Below are positions 23,209-32,744 of a DNA stretch of 64,000 nucleotides, in pieces (the first letter of the stretch is position 1; each line of letters starts with the position of its first letter). The position numbers were made by a program, and so were the translations under genes. Location of the stretch: positions 97,770 to 161,769 of the forward strand of contig JAROBA010000002.1 in the NCBI GenBank assembly GCA_029432815.1. Reading direction: 5' to 3'. Origin of the DNA: Pontiellaceae bacterium B1224 (lineage in GTDB: Bacteria; Verrucomicrobiota; Kiritimatiellia; Kiritimatiellales; Pontiellaceae). Under the pieces are notes generated by a model. The model ran no database searches. It was not told where the DNA came from and worked only from the letters and a program-made list of their open reading frames with translations.

Positions 23209-23393
23209 AGAATCGCTCCGTTGCTGGCATTCGTTGCCATCTTGGCATAACGCGCAAGCCAGCCGGTTGTGAAGCGCGATGCAGATTCCTTCCAATCCTA
23301 CCAACGTTCCACAAACGCTTTTTCGGACAACTGTACCGATAGTTTATTTTCGGAATGTCGATTCAATGATGTCTCCTTCACGAATCAGGCCCA
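23209..23393 (-). pseudogene. ilvD: Decayed duplicate of the 3' end of ilvD
   Basis: About 185 bases closely match the 3' end of the intact ilvD gene (25199-25384) in the same orientation: the first ~70 bases are nearly identical, then mismatches accumulate and a base is missing in TCGATTCAATG (TCGATTTCAATG in the intact gene), shifting frame. It covers roughly the last 60 codons. It lies just upstream of the outer-membrane protein gene and may have contributed its leader. Confidence 0.85.
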
Positions 23394-23395
23394 CC

Positions 23396-23875
23396 GCTTC
23401 AAGACCGACCAGCTCTACATCACACGCCGATGCGGTTAAATTCAAGGAGGGGGCTTTTCCGAAAATTCATTTGATTCCAAAAATTTGGCACCGTAACTGC
23501 TTTCTCTGCGAGTATGCAGAAACCGATTTATCACCGTAAACCCCAAGGTCTTAGCGACCCAACGGCAATGCACTTCAACAAAAAAACCTGCAAAATATGG
23601 GTTAACGTTGGTCTTGCAGAACTAACTCATGATAACTGTGAACACTATTCGATTGTTGATTGCTATGGAATTACGATTATTAAAAGTTCGTTGCGCAACG
23701 CCTGCGACGAAAAGAGTCGAAGGGAACGATCCCCCCTCTCGCCCACACACAATAACCGAAGCAGGATTGCCCGGATCAGCGATTCAGGTACCCTCCAAAA
23801 ACCACTTATTAAATTTAATTGCTCTAAATATCAAGACCCTGCGAAACCCCGAACCTCAAAAAGAGAAGAATAAAG
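23396..23875. other. Gene-free stretch of decayed sequence upstream of the histidine kinase
   Basis: 480 bases without a convincing gene. It contains AAGGAGGGGG at about 23443 with no sensible frame after it, and at 23765-23788 a 24-base segment that matches the kinase's own ATPase region (24892-24915) with one mismatch (IARISDSG in both). Together with the ilvD fragment this looks like debris of a local duplication. The kinase promoter should be near its 3' end but no strong match is seen. Confidence 0.55.
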
Positions 23876-25138
23876 ATGAACTCAATATCAAAAATAGCAG
23901 CTCAGGATATGTTTCAATCCGAATTGGACGCAGAGAATCTTGTCCGGGAAATCATGGAAAACATGACCGACAATATTTATTTCAAAGATCTAAAATGCCA
24001 GTTTGTGCTCGTTAACAAATCGTTCTGCGAATGGGCAAAGCGTTCACAGGAAGACGTCATTGGGAAAACGGACTTCGATATTTTTTCGGCAGGCCCTCAT
24101 GCGCAAGCCGCTTTTGACGCGGAACAGGAAATCATAAAATCAGGGCTACCCCTTCTGGGTATAGAAGAGGAAGAAGTGTGGCCGGACGGGCATGTGACCT
24201 GGGTCTCGACCTCTAAAATGCCCTGGAGAAATAAAGACGGCGAAATTATCGGCACGTGCGGAATTTCGCGAGATATCACCATCAACAAAAAACTCGAGGG
24301 CCAATTAGCCCAAGCACAAAAGCTGGAATCCGTCGGCCAGCTCGCAGCGGGAATTGCACACGAAATAAACACACCCATCCAATTCGTAAGTGATAACCTC
24401 TGCTTCCTTAAAGATTCGGTTCAGGAACTGCTGACCCTAGCTGATCAATACCGCCAATTCATCCAATTCGCAAAAAAAAGCGGATTCGATCCTGCAAGCA
24501 TCAAGGAGCAGGAAACATTTTTAGATGACGCTGATATGGAATATCAGACAGAAGAATTGCCCAAGGCCATTGAGCAGTCGCTCGAAGGAACCGACCGCGT
24601 TTCAAAAATTGTTCGTGCTATGAAGGAATTCTCACATCCGGGCAGCTCCGAAATGTCGGATGCCAACCTGAATGAAGCCATCGAAACCACTCTTATTGTG
24701 ACAAACAACGAATGGAAATTTGTGGCAACCGTCGAGACGAATTTTGCCAAGGATCTTCCTTCCGTTCCCTGCCTCATCAGTGAGCTCAACCAGGTGGTAC
24801 TCAACATGATTGTGAATGCCCGCGATGCGATCGAGGAGACGGGAGAAATGGGAACCATTACGCTCTCAACCACCTACGATGACCACTGGGTGATTGCCCG
24901 AATCAGCGATTCAGGAGCGGGTATGCCCGAAAACATCCAGTCCCGAATTTTCGACCCATTCTACACCACCAAGGAAGTCGGCAAAGGCAGCGGCCAAGGA
25001 TTGGCCATCGCGCACAACGTCATCGTCAACAAACACGGCGGCGAGTTAAACGTAATAAGCAAACCGAGCGAAGGAGCCACCTTCGAGATCAAGTTGCCCC
25101 GGAAGCAGAATCCCGAAGGTAGCGCAAAAGCATCCTAA
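23876..25138 (+). CDS. Soluble PAS-domain sensor histidine kinase
   Basis: 420 residues, no membrane helix, so cytoplasmic. A PAS domain (about 20-140; DNIYFKDLKCQFVLVN, DITINKKLEGQ at its end) is followed by a HisKA-type dimerisation helix with the phospho-accepting His in LAAGIAHEINTPIQF and a long four-helix insertion, then a HATPase: N box NQVVLNMIVNARDAI, G1 SDSGAGMP, F box FDPFYTTKEVGKGSGQGLAI. The HEINTP form and TTK(E)-GTGLGL-like box are typical of NtrB-like/hybrid kinases. No response regulator gene is adjacent. It converges on ilvD. AGAAG lies upstream of the ATG. Confidence 0.9.
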   Translation: MNSISKIAAQDMFQSELDAENLVREIMENMTDNIYFKDLKCQFVLVNKSFCEWAKRSQEDVIGKTDFDIFSAGPHAQAAFDAEQEIIKSGLPLLGIEEEEVWPDGHVTWVSTSKMPWRNKDGEIIGTCGISRDITINKKLEGQLAQAQKLESVGQLAAGIAHEINTPIQFVSDNLCFLKDSVQELLTLADQYRQFIQFAKKSGFDPASIKEQETFLDDADMEYQTEELPKAIEQSLEGTDRVSKIVRAMKEFSHPGSSEMSDANLNEAIETTLIVTNNEWKFVATVETNFAKDLPSVPCLISELNQVVLNMIVNARDAIEETGEMGTITLSTTYDDHWVIARISDSGAGMPENIQSRIFDPFYTTKEVGKGSGQGLAIAHNVIVNKHGGELNVISKPSEGATFEIKLPRKQNPEGSAKAS

Positions 25139-25165
25139 AAACCCGGCCTGATTCCAGACCGGTTC
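25137..25165 (-). terminator. Terminator of ilvD
   Basis: On the minus strand ACCGGTCTG and CAGGCCGGGT pair with one bulge around GAAT and are followed by TTTTT, 24 bases after the ilvD stop. The structure may also serve the converging kinase gene. Confidence 0.7.
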
Positions 25166-25188
25166 CTCCATTTACGTGACCCGAAGTT

Positions 25189-26859
25189 CTAGGCTTCAAG
25201 AATCGCTCCGTTGCTGGCATTCGTTGCCATTTTGGCATAACGCGCAAGCCAGCCGGTTGTGAAGCGCGGTGCAGGTTCCTTCCAATCCTTCCGACGTTCA
25301 GCAAGCTCTTCGTCGGACAGCTGAACCGAAAGTTTATTATTTGGAATGTCGATTTCAATGATGTCGCCTTCGCGGATCAAGCCGATCGGACCGCCTTCGG
25401 CCGCTTCCGGAGAAATGTGGCCGATGCAGGCCCCGTGGGTGCCGCCGCTGAAGCGGCCGTCGGTGATCAAAGCGACCTTATCGCCGAGACCCTGCCCCAT
25501 AATGTAGGAGGTCGGGGCGAGCATTTCCTGCATACCTGGTCCGCCTTTCGGGCCTTCATAGCGAATCACCACCACATCGCCAGCCTTCACCTTATCGGCC
25601 AGAATGCCTTCACAGGCTTCTTCCTGCGATTCGAAGATGACCGCCGGACCGGTGTGCACCAGCATTTTCGGGTCGACCCCCGCGCTTTTCACCACGCAAC
25701 CACCTTCGGCCAGATTACCCCAGAGAATGGAGAGGCCGCCGGTTTCGGAATACGCATGCTCGAGATCGCGAATACAATCCAGATCCTTACTCGCAATGCC
25801 TGCAATATTTTCGCCGAGTGTTTTTCCTGTAACGGTCGGGCAATCGAGAGTCAGCAGATCTTTCTTTTTCGCGGTTTCCGCAAGAATGGCGCTGATGCCG
25901 CCGGCCGCATGCACATCCTCAATGTGGTAGTGCGACGAAGGCGAAACCTTACAAATGTTCGGTGCCTTTTTGGAAACAGCATTAATCCGTTCGAGGCTGT
26001 ATTCAACGCCCGCTTCTTTAGCAATCGCGAGCGTATGCAATACGGTGTTGGTGCTTCCGCCCATGGCCATATCGAGCGCGAAGGCATTGTCCAGCGACTC
26101 CTGCGTGACGATATCACGCGGCAGCGGTCCATCGGCATGTGCCATTTCAACAGCGCGCTTGGCGGCATCTTTCCAGAGCTGATGGCGAGCCGGATCGAGC
26201 GCAAGAATGGTTCCATTGCCTGGAAGTGCAAGGCCGATGGCTTCGCAAAGGCAGTTCATGGAGTTTGCGGTGAACATGCCGGAACACGAGCCCTGCCCCG
26301 GGCAGCCTTTGCATTCGATCTCTTCAAGCTCTTCATCCGTAATTGTGCCCTGCTTATGTTCAGCCACTGCTTCGAAGACGCTGATCAAGTCGACCACTTT
26401 TCCATCCTTCGTCTTGCCAGCCTTCATCGGGCCGCCGCTGGCGAAAATGGTCGGAATGTTCACACGCATGGCACCCATAATCATCCCCGGAACAATCTTG
26501 TCGCAGTTCGGGATGCAGATCATGGCATCGAATGCATGTGCTCCCACCATGGTTTCAACCGCATCGGCAATCAGCTCGCGGCTCGGCAAAGAATATTTCA
26601 TGCCGGAATGGCCCATCGCGATGCCGTCGCAGACGCCGATCATATTAAATTCAATCGGTGTACCTCCGGCTTCGCGGACAGCGTCTTTCACAATTTTACC
26701 GACCTGATCCAAATGCGCATGACCCGGAATGACTTCATTGAAAGCATTACAGACCGCGATGAACGGCTTCTTAATGTCTTCCGACGACATTCCAGTCGCC
26801 CGCATGAGACTGCGGTGTGGGGCTCTTTCCAATCCTTTTTTCGTTTTATCACTACGCAT
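25189..26859 (-). CDS. ilvD: Dihydroxy-acid dehydratase
   Basis: 556 residues, full length. It dehydrates 2,3-dihydroxy-isovalerate and its homologue in valine/isoleucine synthesis, using an Fe-S cluster. Cluster cysteines are seen in [11 protein letters not shown] and [20 protein letters not shown]; other signatures are [41 protein letters not shown] and [19 protein letters not shown] lies before the ATG. No other ilv or leu genes adjoin. Its 3' end is duplicated, in decayed form, 1.8 kb away. One TTCCA-N5-TGGAA copy lies at 26211. Confidence 0.96.
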   Translation of the reverse strand: MRSDKTKKGLERAPHRSLMRATGMSSEDIKKPFIAVCNAFNEVIPGHAHLDQVGKIVKDAVREAGGTPIEFNMIGVCDGIAMGHSGMKYSLPSRELIADAVETMVGAHAFDAMICIPNCDKIVPGMIMGAMRVNIPTIFASGGPMKAGKTKDGKVVDLISVFEAVAEHKQGTITDEELEEIECKGCPGQGSCSGMFTANSMNCLCEAIGLALPGNGTILALDPARHQLWKDAAKRAVEMAHADGPLPRDIVTQESLDNAFALDMAMGGSTNTVLHTLAIAKEAGVEYSLERINAVSKKAPNICKVSPSSHYHIEDVHAAGGISAILAETAKKKDLLTLDCPTVTGKTLGENIAGIASKDLDCIRDLEHAYSETGGLSILWGNLAEGGCVVKSAGVDPKMLVHTGPAVIFESQEEACEGILADKVKAGDVVVIRYEGPKGGPGMQEMLAPTSYIMGQGLGDKVALITDGRFSGGTHGACIGHISPEAAEGGPIGLIREGDIIEIDIPNNKLSVQLSDEELAERRKDWKEPAPRFTTGWLARYAKMATNASNGAILEA

Positions 26860-26895
26860 AGCAGGTCCTTTTCTTAAGTCGGTTAATGGGTGCGA

Positions 26896-26923
26896 ATATT
26901 ACCAGAGCCAGCCACGAAGTAAA
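26896..26923 (-). promoter_or_regulatory. Putative promoter of ilvD
   Basis: On the minus strand TTTACT (26923-26918) and TAATAT (26901-26896) are spaced by 16 bp, about 36 bases before the ilvD ATG. The remainder of the 295-bp divergent gap up to 27154 is AT-rich and holds the 27125 palindrome but no gene. Confidence 0.5.
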
Positions 26924-27124
26924 TCACGTCCTGAAATGAATACCCACCGAAACGTGATCGGAACGCACATATTAAATCATCTCTTGGTATATATTTTGCT
27001 CTATACACGTAAATTTCGCACGAATTATAAAACTACGATTTAGAAAGATCATTTACACCATGGAACGGGAAAGCAACCATCAGATTAAGTGGCGCACCAC
27101 TTCCGCCGGCACGGCGGCATATTT

Positions 27125-27139
27125 TTCCAAACCTTGGAA
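27125..27139. repeat. TTCCA-N5-TGGAA palindrome beside the ribosome site of the AP/TPR gene
   Basis: TTCCAAACCTTGGAA extended by T and A runs on each side (TTTTTCCAAACCTTGGAAAA core), so it could fold into an RNA hairpin of 8 or more bp. It is immediately followed by the AAAGGA ribosome site of the gene starting at 27155. Confidence 0.85.
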
Positions 27140-27154
27140 AAAGGATGCCGCTAA

Positions 27155-29833
27155 GTGAGCACCGGCAAAAATCGCGTACTCTTGATCGGCGTCGATGGCA
27201 TTGGCCTGTCCGACCTTAAGAAATATAATCTGAAAAATTTTCAGTCGGGCGCAATCAACGGTTCATCCGGAAAGATCTGCAACACCGCCGCACTACCGAA
27301 TGCCGTTGCCTGGACAGGGCTGGCCACGGGCTGCTCGCCCGATCACCATGGTATTTTCGGCCCGTCGACTATTGATCAAGATAGCGGTCAGGTCCGGGCG
27401 GCAGGTCCCTCCGACTGGAATCGTCCCCCTGTTTGGGAACTGCTCAACCAACATGATCTGACAACCCATCGTTTCAACATTCCTGCCCGCCATCCGGAAG
27501 CCGAGCAGGAACATTGCCTGACCATTTCACCGCTCTTTTTTAATCAGATTCGAAACGGCAGGCTCAGCCCGCTTCGCAGCGTGCAACCGGCCAACTTTTT
27601 CGATGCCACCAAATCACTGGCCATTCCTCCTTCGCAGGTGGACCGCGCCACGCTCGAACTTTTTATTCCGGACATTGAAAATCAGGATGCAGCAAAACAT
27701 CCAGACATTTCCAACATTGCGGGCAGTATTGCCTCGAATCTCTCCATTCAGGCCATTGCCGGCCAGGCCATGGCCGAACTCGACTGGAATTTATCCATCA
27801 TCCGATTTTCGTTAGCCGATGAAATTAATGCCATTCTCAGCAAAACCGACGAATCCACCGGGCTCTTCAGCAGCGTGCGCGAAGCGACCTTCCGTACCCT
27901 GAATCTATGCCTCGGCTCCTTCCGACGTCTTGCGGGCGACCACACGCTGATCCTCTGCTCCATGAAGGGCGACGGCGGCGGTTTTGTTGCCTTTGAAGGT
28001 GCCGAAATCCGCGCTGGTGCAAAACTGATGGGGCCCCGCCCGGAAGATATTGCACCGACTCTCCTGAACCTCATGGGACTGGCCCCTACAGATCAGATGA
28101 GTGGCCGTGTGCTGGAAGAAATTTTTTGCACGCCCCCTCAAACCGCTGCCTGCCGCGCTCTTCCGGACACGGTTAAAATGGCTCCGCCCACGCGGACTGA
28201 ATCCGGCTGGCTGCTTGAATCCTCCGAACTCTACGTCGCCCCCTGGCGAATAGAAATGCTTACCAACCGGCAAAAGGCAGCTGCCCATCAGGATCGTAGC
28301 CAGTGGTTTAAATCGCTCCCACATCTACTCGAACTGCATGTTGCCGCTCCGTTCTCACTGGAGCAGGCCCTGCCGCTCTGCCAGGCGTTGTTTCACGCCG
28401 GTTTACTGAAAGAATCAATCCAGCTGATGAAATGGGCGACAAAACTTCACCCCGCCGCCCCCATCGCGCCCATACTTCATGCCCTGATCGCCTATCATTC
28501 CGGAAATGCTGAAGCCGCCATTAAACTGATGGATGCCCACAAGCGCGACCAAACTGTGCTGCCTGATTGGAAACAGTTCCTCGTCGAAATCTATCTGCAC
28601 CTCAAACAATCCGGAACCGCACTGCTCCTGCTGAACGAACTGCTTGCCGAACACCCCGACCACACACTGGCACTGATTTCAAAATCAGAACTGCTGACCG
28701 CCCGCGGACAGGCCGCAAAAGCCGCAGAAGCGGCACAGCTCGCGGTCGAAACCGATTTTACGTCTGAACGGGCGCATCTGGCCCTATCCCGTGCGTTGCT
28801 CCTGCTGGGACGGAAAGAAGAAGCTCGCACCGCCGTGGTTTCAGCCTTGAGATGCAGCCCGGAGTCGCCTGCGGCACTCAACGCACTGGCCACCTGCATC
28901 GAAGAGGAAGATCCCTGGGGAGCAGAAATGATGCGTGTCCGTGCGGCATCATCCACGCCCGACCGTCAAATCGAAAGTCGACGCTGGCAATACCAACTGT
29001 TCCTACAGGATGCCCAACGCAAAATGCAGCTCGGGAAGGCCCACTTGATGCATCCCGACGAAGTCATCCATTTTACCGAAGAACACCCGCTCCCGCTCGG
29101 ACATTTGGAACAAACCGAAGCCATTGTGGCCGGTTCTGAAACCGCCCTGCTTCGAAAACCTATGCTCGCGAACGAACCGGCTCGTGTGGAGTTTCTTCAA
29201 CCCCCTGCCATTGAACTGTTCCAAGGTGTACTGGACCGCTGCCGCCGACTTGGGATTCAAACCCTTCGAACCTGGTCGTTTCAGCAAACGGGCAGTCCGC
29301 TTTTCCAGACTCTGGAAAACCACGGTTTCAAAAATTGGATGCAAATTAATCAATATCAGATTAACGGGGCCGCCGCCTTCGAGCAGATGAAACCGCTCGT
29401 CGATCGCATTCCCCTGCCCGCGAACAGTACCATTGTTCCGCTGAATGACGTTTCCTGGGAAGCCGTCCGCCACTTTATTGCCCGGCATATTCCCGTCACC
29501 GACGATCTGCTCGGGCCGGATGGCTATCAGCATATCTCCGCCGAACTCTCCGCCGTGGCATTGCAGCATAATCAGATCGCCGGAGTATTCATCAACCGGA
29601 TCAAAGACGATGTTCTGCATTGTCCCTATCTGGCCGTTGATCCGAAATGCAGAAACCGCTGGGTGCTCCCGCACCTCTTTAAAACAGTGGCCGAAGCCGG
29701 CATGGAATGCGGCTATACTGAAATTGAATTCATGACACATCCCGCGCACTTCCCCGCCCTGCATGCCCTGCTCCAACGCCTGGAACCCCAAGAGGAAATA
29801 ATGTTCCAAGGCCTGGAAATCGCCGTCGCATAA
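27155..29833 (+). CDS. Alkaline-phosphatase-superfamily-like domain fused to TPR repeats and an unrecognised C-terminal domain
   Basis: 892 residues from GTG 27155 (AAAGGA upstream). Residues 1-330 look like a type I phosphodiesterase/nucleotide pyrophosphatase: VLLIGVDGIGLSDL at the start, AAWTGLATGCSPDHHGIFG-like segment (here AVAWTGLATGCSPDHHGIFG), LILCSMKGDGGGFVAFEG and a late region GPRPEDIAPTLLNLMGL. The metal ligand HGD of active members reads MKGDGGG, so the late His is absent and activity is uncertain. Residues 370-600 are TPR-like (HALIAYHSGNAEAAIKLMDA and similar). The last ~230 residues (VNP-like IAGVFINRIKDDVLHCPYLAV) resemble an acetyltransferase fold but I cannot name it. No signal peptide. 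Two palindromes encode FQTLE and FQGLE. Confidence 0.65.
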   Translation: MSTGKNRVLLIGVDGIGLSDLKKYNLKNFQSGAINGSSGKICNTAALPNAVAWTGLATGCSPDHHGIFGPSTIDQDSGQVRAAGPSDWNRPPVWELLNQHDLTTHRFNIPARHPEAEQEHCLTISPLFFNQIRNGRLSPLRSVQPANFFDATKSLAIPPSQVDRATLELFIPDIENQDAAKHPDISNIAGSIASNLSIQAIAGQAMAELDWNLSIIRFSLADEINAILSKTDESTGLFSSVREATFRTLNLCLGSFRRLAGDHTLILCSMKGDGGGFVAFEGAEIRAGAKLMGPRPEDIAPTLLNLMGLAPTDQMSGRVLEEIFCTPPQTAACRALPDTVKMAPPTRTESGWLLESSELYVAPWRIEMLTNRQKAAAHQDRSQWFKSLPHLLELHVAAPFSLEQALPLCQALFHAGLLKESIQLMKWATKLHPAAPIAPILHALIAYHSGNAEAAIKLMDAHKRDQTVLPDWKQFLVEIYLHLKQSGTALLLLNELLAEHPDHTLALISKSELLTARGQAAKAAEAAQLAVETDFTSERAHLALSRALLLLGRKEEARTAVVSALRCSPESPAALNALATCIEEEDPWGAEMMRVRAASSTPDRQIESRRWQYQLFLQDAQRKMQLGKAHLMHPDEVIHFTEEHPLPLGHLEQTEAIVAGSETALLRKPMLANEPARVEFLQPPAIELFQGVLDRCRRLGIQTLRTWSFQQTGSPLFQTLENHGFKNWMQINQYQINGAAAFEQMKPLVDRIPLPANSTIVPLNDVSWEAVRHFIARHIPVTDDLLGPDGYQHISAELSAVALQHNQIAGVFINRIKDDVLHCPYLAVDPKCRNRWVLPHLFKTVAEAGMECGYTEIEFMTHPAHFPALHALLQRLEPQEEIMFQGLEIAVA

Positions 29834-29857
29834 TAAAAGCCGCCCAACCGGACGGCT
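29832..29857 (-). terminator. Terminator of the outer-membrane protein gene
   Basis: On the minus strand AGCCGTCC and GGGCGGCT pair (one mismatch) around GGTT and are followed by TTTATTA, 25 bases past the stop of the gene ending at 29882. An intergenic TTCCA-N5-TGGAA palindrome at 29857-29871 lies between the two. Confidence 0.65.
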
Positions 29858-29881
29858 TCCAAACATTGGAACGGGCTGCGG

Positions 29882-30517
29882 CTAAAATTTAATAGCCAGT
29901 ACCGCGCTGTAAAGGGGGCCGTCGCCGGTCAGATCCACTTCATATTCTCCAAGAACTGTTTCCAGGGAATACTCACTGGAGAAGCCCTGATAGCCCGCTT
30001 CAAACCCCAGCTCAATTTTTTCGCTCAACAGTAGGTAAAGGCCGCCCTTCACTCCGTACGAAGTATACATCAGTCCGCCATCGCTTCCGTTCAGATCAAC
30101 CTGTCCAAAGCCGAAACCGAAATAGGGCGTTCCTTCTACGATGATGTATTTACCGATCTGATAGGCGAGGCCGATCTGGCCGGTGATCCCAAATACGTCG
30201 GCATCATATTCATCGCCGTTATCGGTTCGTGTTCCTCCGAAGCTCGAAACAAAAAGTCCGCCGCCCAGCGTATAGCCGAAGTTAGGATTTTTTTTAAACC
30301 AGATCCGTTTAACCGCGAGCGCTTCCAACTGCCACCCATCTTCCTCATCACAGGGATGATTAATGCCTTCAATGTCTTCTTCGGTAATGCCAGGTGCTGT
30401 GCCGACACTGATTCGCACTGAGATGTCATTTTTCTTCTGCATCGCGTCCTCGTCAGCCCATCCCGAAAACGTAAGCCCCGCAATAGCCGCCATTAAAAAA
30501 ATCCCTTTGAAATGCAT
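29882..30517 (-). CDS. Predicted small outer-membrane beta-barrel protein
   Basis: 211 residues. Signal peptide MHFKGIFLMAAIAGLTFSGWADE with AAAGGAG upstream of the ATG. The mature protein alternates hydrophobic strands (GYTLGGGLFVSSFGGT, GQIGLAYQIGKYIIVEG, GVKGGLYLLLSEKIELGFEAGYQG) and ends in Phe (VLAIKF), as for an 8-strand OmpA/OmpW-type barrel. No family assigned. Monocistronic with its own terminator. Confidence 0.7.
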   Translation of the reverse strand: MHFKGIFLMAAIAGLTFSGWADEDAMQKKNDISVRISVGTAPGITEEDIEGINHPCDEEDGWQLEALAVKRIWFKKNPNFGYTLGGGLFVSSFGGTRTDNGDEYDADVFGITGQIGLAYQIGKYIIVEGTPYFGFGFGQVDLNGSDGGLMYTSYGVKGGLYLLLSEKIELGFEAGYQGFSSEYSLETVLGEYEVDLTGDGPLYSAVLAIKF

Positions 30518-30792
30518 CGAATTCTCCTTTGATTGATTTCACTGTAACAGCCGAGATGCTACCGGCAACAGCTTCCATTTACAACCGGCTTTTCCCGCAA
30601 GGACTGACGGTGAACATCGAGTTGGCGGGATGAACCGACAGAGGCTGAGGTCTACACCGGCAGATGTACCGTTCCCGGCAATCCAGACACCGGAATATAA
30701 AGTGGCTCACTCTATAAATATCCGCTTGCGCTGCTATTCGGACATGGCACACTCCCGCCGTTCTTGTGTTCAAGGAAAGGAATGGCCCAAGT
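30518..30792. other. Divergent non-coding region
   Basis: 275 bases between the outer-membrane protein and antiporter genes; both promoters should be here. TATAAAT at 30713-30719 is a possible -10 element for the rightward gene. No gene or repeat seen. Confidence 0.4.
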
Positions 30793-31764
30793 ATGGAAAT
30801 ACTGCTACTCATTGCAGGGCTCGTGCTACTGGTTTTCGGAGCTGAAGTTCTGGTGCGAGGGGCATCCCGGCTCGCTGCTGCGATCGGCATTTCACCGCTG
30901 GTGATCGGCCTGACGGTCGTCGCGTTCGGAACCAGCGCGCCGGAAATGGCCGTCAGCACCGCCTCCGGTCTGGCCGGCCAGACCAATCTGGCGCTCGGCA
31001 ATGTGATCGGCAGCAATATTTTCAACGTCTGTTTCATTCTCGGCCTCTCGGCACTGATCACCCCGCTGGTGGTGTCGCAGCAGCTGATCCGGTTCGATAT
31101 TCCGCTGGTGATTGCCGTTTCAGGAGTCGTCTATCTGTTTTCCCTCAACGGAGCGATCAGCCGCCCGGAGGGCTTGGTGTTATTTGCTGGTATCATCGCC
31201 TACACCGGATTTCTGATCCGTCATAGCCGCCGGGAAAACAAGGCTGTTCAGGACGAATACGCCGAAGTCTACGGCGAAAAAAAAGCTCGTTCGCCCAAGC
31301 TCCTGCTAAATAATTCCGGACTGATTCTCGCTGGGCTCGGACTGCTCGTGCTCGGTTCAAAATGGCTGGTCGCCGGCTCGGTGGTGATTGCCCAGAAGTT
31401 GGGGGTCAGCGATCTGGTGATCGGGCTGACGGTCGTGGCTGCCGGCACCTCGTTACCCGAACTGGCAACCTCGGTCGTGGCCGGCCTGCGCGGGGAGCGT
31501 GATATTGCGGTGGGCAATGTGATCGGCAGCAATCTGTTCAATCTGCTGGCGGTGCTTGGGCTGGCCGGGAGCGTTTCGCCGGGCGGTATTTCTGTATCGC
31601 CTCAGTCTCTTCGGCTGGATCTGCCGGTGATGGTGCTCACGGCCCTTGCCTGCCTGCCGATTTTTTTCACCGGCCGCCGCATTGCACGCGGTGAAGGCGC
31701 GCTACTGCTCGGCGGCTATCTGGCCTACACCGCCTGGCTCGTCGTAACCGCTGTACGCGGCTGA
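30793..31764 (+). CDS. Calcium/sodium antiporter (CaCA family, YrbG-like)
   Basis: 323 residues from ATG 30793. Ten hydrophobic segments arranged as an inverted repeat with both alpha motifs: GTSAPEMAVSTASG and GNVIGSNIFNVCFILG in the first half, GTSLPELATSVVAG and GNVIGSNLFNLLAVLG in the second. Expected to exchange Na+ or H+ for Ca2+ across the inner membrane. The central loop (RRENKAVQDEYAEVYGEKKARS) is cytoplasmic. It ends 5 bp before the converging aldo/keto reductase. Confidence 0.92.
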   Translation: MEILLLIAGLVLLVFGAEVLVRGASRLAAAIGISPLVIGLTVVAFGTSAPEMAVSTASGLAGQTNLALGNVIGSNIFNVCFILGLSALITPLVVSQQLIRFDIPLVIAVSGVVYLFSLNGAISRPEGLVLFAGIIAYTGFLIRHSRRENKAVQDEYAEVYGEKKARSPKLLLNNSGLILAGLGLLVLGSKWLVAGSVVIAQKLGVSDLVIGLTVVAAGTSLPELATSVVAGLRGERDIAVGNVIGSNLFNLLAVLGLAGSVSPGGISVSPQSLRLDLPVMVLTALACLPIFFTGRRIARGEGALLLGGYLAYTAWLVVTAVRG

Positions 31765-31769
31765 TGCGC

Positions 31770-32714
31770 TCACTTCAGCTCTGAGGCCACCTGCTCCAGC
31801 CGCATACACACCTCAGCGCTCAAAGGCGGCATTTCGGCGGCGGCGATGGCGGCGCGGTAGTCGGCGATGTTTTTGGCACCCATGCAGATGGTATGGGCGC
31901 CGGGCTGATCGAGCGTCCAGCGAATCGCGGCTTGCGCCATCGTCATGCCTTCGGGCAGGCACTTGGCCAGCACGGCGAAACGGGCATAGTCTTCATCGGC
32001 GCACCAATTGGAGCGGTTGTCGTCGGCGCGGAATGCCGGTTTCTTATTAGCGAAATACTTTCCGCTCAGTCGGCCCTGAGCCATCACGCCGCGTAGCTGC
32101 GTGCCGAGGTTATGTTCCTGCGCCAGTTTCCAAAGGTTGGAAGCCGGGTCGAGCAGGCTGGTCGGAAACTGAACCACTTCCACATTTCCGGCATCGGTCA
32201 TCGTTTCCAATAGTTGGAAGTCGCCGGTCGATATCCCATAGGCTCGGATTTTTCCGTCGGCCTTCGCCTGCTCCAGAATCGCCCGTCCTTCTTCAAGGTC
32301 GTGCAGTTCCGGCGCACAGTGATAGAGATAGACATCAATGTAATCCGTGCCGAGCCGTTTGAGCGATCCCTCCAGACTCGGAAGAATGGTCGGCGGGGAA
32401 GAATCGTCGATCCGCATATTATTCTGGCCGACACGGTACCCGAATTTGGTAGAGATTACCCAATCGTCGCGCCGGCCCTTCAGCGCTTCGCCCACGCGCC
32501 GTTCCGATTCCCCGGCGCTGTATTGCTCCGCCGTATCAATCGCATTAATCCCGAGATCACCCAACTCATGAATCATCCGGATTATATTTTCTTTTCCAGG
32601 GTCTGGATGTCCATCCGGCTTGCCATTAAAAAACAACGGCCCGCCCAGCTGCCAGGCGCCGATGGTGAGAGGGGAAACAGAGATGCCGGTGCGGCCCAGT
32701 GCATTGAGGTTCAT
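31770..32714 (-). CDS. Aldo/keto reductase
   Basis: 314 residues, TIM-barrel NADPH oxidoreductase. The catalytic tetrad is visible: Asp and Tyr in NAIDTAEQYSAGESE, Lys in VISTKFGYR, His in VYLYHCAPE. The cofactor end is MGAKNIADYRAA. Substrate unknown. Two TTCCA-N5-TGGAA palindromes at 32128 and 32205. The SDR gene upstream on the same strand is separated by 86 bp containing a 16-bp perfect inverted repeat. Confidence 0.92.
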   Translation of the reverse strand: MNLNALGRTGISVSPLTIGAWQLGGPLFFNGKPDGHPDPGKENIIRMIHELGDLGINAIDTAEQYSAGESERRVGEALKGRRDDWVISTKFGYRVGQNNMRIDDSSPPTILPSLEGSLKRLGTDYIDVYLYHCAPELHDLEEGRAILEQAKADGKIRAYGISTGDFQLLETMTDAGNVEVVQFPTSLLDPASNLWKLAQEHNLGTQLRGVMAQGRLSGKYFANKKPAFRADDNRSNWCADEDYARFAVLAKCLPEGMTMAQAAIRWTLDQPGAHTICMGAKNIADYRAAIAAAEMPPLSAEVCMRLEQVASELK

Positions 32715-32744
32715 TTAAATTCCTTTGTTTTGTAATGCGTGAAA

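Noticed and set aside
25417..26877. A 486-codon open frame opposite ilvD
   Set aside because: Antisense to a full-length, well-conserved ilvD; no family features.
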